From the NCBI GenBank assembly GCA_020348925.1, contig CP070758.1:600899-646954 (forward strand): a DNA stretch of 46,056 nucleotides. The letters are read 5' to 3'. Made by a program: the position numbers and the translations under genes. Positions 44,075 through 46,056 of this stretch are shown here, one piece after another. A model generated the notes under the pieces. It was not told the DNA's origin. It worked only from the letters and a program-made list of their open reading frames with translations, and did no database searches. This stretch comes from Gemmatimonadota bacterium (GTDB lineage: Bacteria; JBHIER01; G020348925). Position 1 is the first letter of the stretch; each line of letters opens with the position of its first letter.

Positions 44075-45112
44075 ATGAGAACGGGAGCACTTCCACTCAT
44101 CCTCATCTCCTGTCTCCTTCTGCTGTCATTCACCAATCTCTGCGGGCAGATTGAAATCCTGTGGAGCGACAACTTCAGCGATGAGGAGTACACGGACAAT
44201 CCTCCCTGGTGGATCTGGGAGGATGAGGACGGGAACAAGGCCGGCAAGGCCAGGGTGGAGAACGGGGAGCTCATCCTGTTCGAGCCCAATCCCGTTTTCA
44301 GACCAGCCTTCAACCTTGTATGGACCGGCGGAGACACTTTGAATCACAGATACACGCGGACCGATTTCTATCTGACCTGCAAGATGATGATGACGGCCAA
44401 CGGGGATCCTTACAACAGTGAGATGCCCCACATTTACACCCGGGCCTCTCTGGACGCGCGGGTCTGGTATGTCGTCATCTTCGCCCCACGGGGGAGTCGG
44501 GGTGCGGGGATGTACATCTTCTCTTATGAACAGACCGTTCACTTTGTGGCCGATCCTTTGGTGCAGCCCGGTTCCTCTTTCAACGTGGCTCTCAAGGTCG
44601 AAGCCGACACCATCAACTGCTCGGTCTACCAAGGCCCTTTCCCCCCTGAGGAGTGGGAGCTCACCTACGTCCTGCCTGAAGAAGATCACGTCGAGCCGGA
44701 GGAGGCCGTCGCTCTTCTCACTTTAGGCGGCTGGTATCTGGACGAGCTGCACATCGATAATGTCGTCTACTGGAGCGTAGGGGAAGAGACCGGCGTGAAC
44801 ACCTCCGTATCTTCATCAATCCCTGACGCTCTATCCCTCGTACAGAATTACCCCAACCCCTTCAATTCGAACACAGAAATCAGGTACCACATACCCGATG
44901 TCCCTTCACCCATCCCAACCACTTTGAAGATTTACAGCATCTTGGGACAGGAGACAAGGACACTCATAGACAGACCCCATGAGGCGGGCCACTTCACCAC
45001 CTCCTGGAATGGCAGGGATAATTTTGGGGACGAGGTGGCCAGCGGCGTCTATTTCTATAGGTTAACGGCCGGTGACTATCATATGATGAAAAAGATGATT
45101 CTACTCAAATAA
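44075..45112 (+). CDS. T9SS-sorted secreted protein with a jelly-roll-like domain
   Basis: The 345-residue protein has a signal peptide (MRTGALPLILISCLLLLSF to CGQ), a beta-rich domain (about 25-235: LWSDNFSDEEY at the start, KVEADTINCSVYQGPF, and WYLDELHIDNVVYWS at the end) of the kind found in concanavalin-like or glycan-binding modules, and a T9SS type A C-terminal domain (YPNPFNSNTEIRYHIP, YSILGQETRTL, ASGVYFYRL, ending MILLK). AAAGGAGG precedes the ATG. It is probably exported by the type IX system. Its ligand is unknown. Confidence 0.88.
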   Translation: MRTGALPLILISCLLLLSFTNLCGQIEILWSDNFSDEEYTDNPPWWIWEDEDGNKAGKARVENGELILFEPNPVFRPAFNLVWTGGDTLNHRYTRTDFYLTCKMMMTANGDPYNSEMPHIYTRASLDARVWYVVIFAPRGSRGAGMYIFSYEQTVHFVADPLVQPGSSFNVALKVEADTINCSVYQGPFPPEEWELTYVLPEEDHVEPEEAVALLTLGGWYLDELHIDNVVYWSVGEETGVNTSVSSSIPDALSLVQNYPNPFNSNTEIRYHIPDVPSPIPTTLKIYSILGQETRTLIDRPHEAGHFTTSWNGRDNFGDEVASGVYFYRLTAGDYHMMKKMILLK

Positions 45113-45317
45113 GCACGAAGGAGGATCGAACCATGGGGTAGGCCATGGAAGCGCGATTGTCAGCCTGAAAACGGAGAAAGGAGGTGAGAGAGGGCAGATT
45201 CCAGACGCAGATTTACCTCTGTTGTTTGTTCACTTTATCAACATGAGAGGGGGTGATGCCCGGCAACAAATGTGGTCACTGTCTCACTAAAAAGTAGGTC
45301 TTGAAAAGGAGGGTTCA

Positions 45318-46056
45318 ATGAAACGGTTCACTTTCATAGTGGTATTCACAGCGTGCCTGAGTATGTTGGCAGGGATGAATACCTTTGCTCAGGAAATCCC
45401 CTCGGAGCTGGTCGGAACCTGGGTGGCCGATGGCAGCCAGGGGAGCTTGGGATCAGGACTGGGCAGCCTGGCCATGGCCGGCTGGTCCGACTACTCCCTC
45501 ACATTGAATGGCGACGGCACCTATCTGGCCACCGGCAACAACATTTATCAATTCGAGGACGCCTCAGGCGTCATCACCCACAGTGGGACGTTTACACTGG
45601 ATCCGGAAGCCTCGCCGGCCCAGATCGATCTCATCATCGATGCCACGAACAGCTCGACATACTTCGCCGTGGGCGAGTCCCAGCCCAGCATCTACGAGCT
45701 GATCAACGACGATGAAACCATGAAGATCAACTTCGGCTCGTCCCAATTCGGAGTCCCCAGACCGACCGATTTTGTCCCAGGCAACGAATTGGCCAAACAG
45801 GGTGTCGGACCGCAGCCCATCCCCGAGGCGCTGATCGGAACCTGGATGGCCGATGAGGCACAGGGGAGCTTGGGTGAGGGCATGGGCAGTCTGGCCATGT
45901 CCGGTTGGACCGACTACTCCCTGACATTGAATAGCGACGGGACGTATGAGGTCAGCGGCAACAACATCTACCAGGGTGGCGTCATCACCCACAGCGGAAC
46001 ATTCACGGTTGACGCCACGGCCTCGCCGGCCCAGATCGATCTCAACATCGAAGAGA
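45318..46056 (+). CDS. secreted protein with duplicated lipocalin-like domain, 3' end outside window
   Basis: An ATG at 45318 with AAAAGGAGGG upstream opens a frame that runs to the window edge without a stop (246 codons). The product has a signal peptide (MKRFTFIVVFTACLSMLAG to FAQ). Two copies of a domain of about 140 residues follow: the first starts IPSELVGTWVADGSQGSLG, the second IPEALIGTWMADEAQGSLG, each with WxDYSLTLNxDGTY and a closing ITHSGTFT, later SPAQIDL. The pattern resembles the lipocalin-like TIGR03067 family; no ligand is assigned. The domain copies are about 70% alike by eye, so they may be recent duplicates. The preceding gap 45113-45317 has no convincing gene. Confidence 0.85.
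   Translation, partial: MKRFTFIVVFTACLSMLAGMNTFAQEIPSELVGTWVADGSQGSLGSGLGSLAMAGWSDYSLTLNGDGTYLATGNNIYQFEDASGVITHSGTFTLDPEASPAQIDLIIDATNSSTYFAVGESQPSIYELINDDETMKINFGSSQFGVPRPTDFVPGNELAKQGVGPQPIPEALIGTWMADEAQGSLGEGMGSLAMSGWTDYSLTLNSDGTYEVSGNNIYQGGVITHSGTFTVDATASPAQIDLNIEE

Noticed and set aside
45252-45297. Tiny ORF with a CGHC motif
   Set aside because: Only about 13 codons; the motif can occur by chance and there is no supporting context.
45353-45715. 120-residue plus-strand ORF at the right edge
   Set aside because: It is a shadow of the signal-peptide-bearing frame that starts at 45318.

Overview
The window reads as chromosomal DNA of a Gram-negative bacterium of the Fibrobacterota-Chlorobiota-Bacteroidota (FCB) lineage, probably an uncultured phylum such as Marinimicrobia, KSB1 or a relative. 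The exact phylum cannot be fixed from sequence alone. The clues are two secreted proteins with the type IX secretion (T9SS) C-terminal signal (YPNPFNS, then ASGxYFYRL, then MILLK), a PorV/PorQ-type outer-membrane protein, TonB-dependent receptors with N-terminal carboxypeptidase-regulatory-like domains, and an FtsX-type permease of the long FCB form. No rRNA, tRNA, CRISPR array, transposase or phage gene was found.

Left part (1-10 kb): a 28-bp tandem repeat sits at the left edge in an AT-rich, gene-poor stretch. It is followed by a T9SS-sorted seven-repeat propeller protein on the minus strand. A plus-strand housekeeping run comes next: an EF-G-like GTPase with its own terminator, a TIM-barrel isomerase, yebC, ruvC, ruvA (without ruvB) and a propeller lipoprotein.

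B12 region (10.0-15.4 kb, minus strand): a promoter, a cobalamin riboswitch and an intrinsic terminator precede an ECF-type S component, a BtuB-like TonB receptor and a secreted YncE-like propeller with a dockerin tail. This looks like a vitamin B12 acquisition operon whose last gene may be a BtuG-like surface binder.

Sulfur and peptidase region (15.6-25.6 kb, minus strand): a thiosulfate module has two YeeE/YedE half-transporters, one fused to a rhodanese domain lacking its cysteine, and an exported two-domain sulfurtransferase. Next come exported hydrolases: two M28 peptidases (one with a His in place of the catalytic Glu, one carrying Gly/Cys-rich segments), a serine beta-lactamase-fold hydrolase and a retropepsin-PDZ protein. 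An ArsN2-like acetyltransferase follows.

Export region (25.9-29.8 kb, minus strand): a MacB/FtsX-type permease, its ATPase and a MarR regulator with a long palindrome over its own promoter. A bipartite upstream element is shared by the ATPase gene and the acetyltransferase gene.

Acyl cluster (30.0-44.0 kb, plus strand): a GbsR/MarR-type regulator with a promoter and palindromic operator leads a tightly packed run. It contains two alpha/beta hydrolases, an SDR reductase, a KAS III-like protein lacking the usual His and Asn, a sodium-solute symporter, a lipase-like lipoprotein, an acyl-CoA synthetase, a TonB receptor, a secreted protein gene broken by an in-frame TGA, and a PorV-like protein. 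Together they suggest capture, ester cleavage, import and CoA activation of an acyl-containing substrate, or an unusual acyl-condensation pathway. The right edge holds a T9SS cargo protein and a secreted protein with a duplicated domain that runs off the window.
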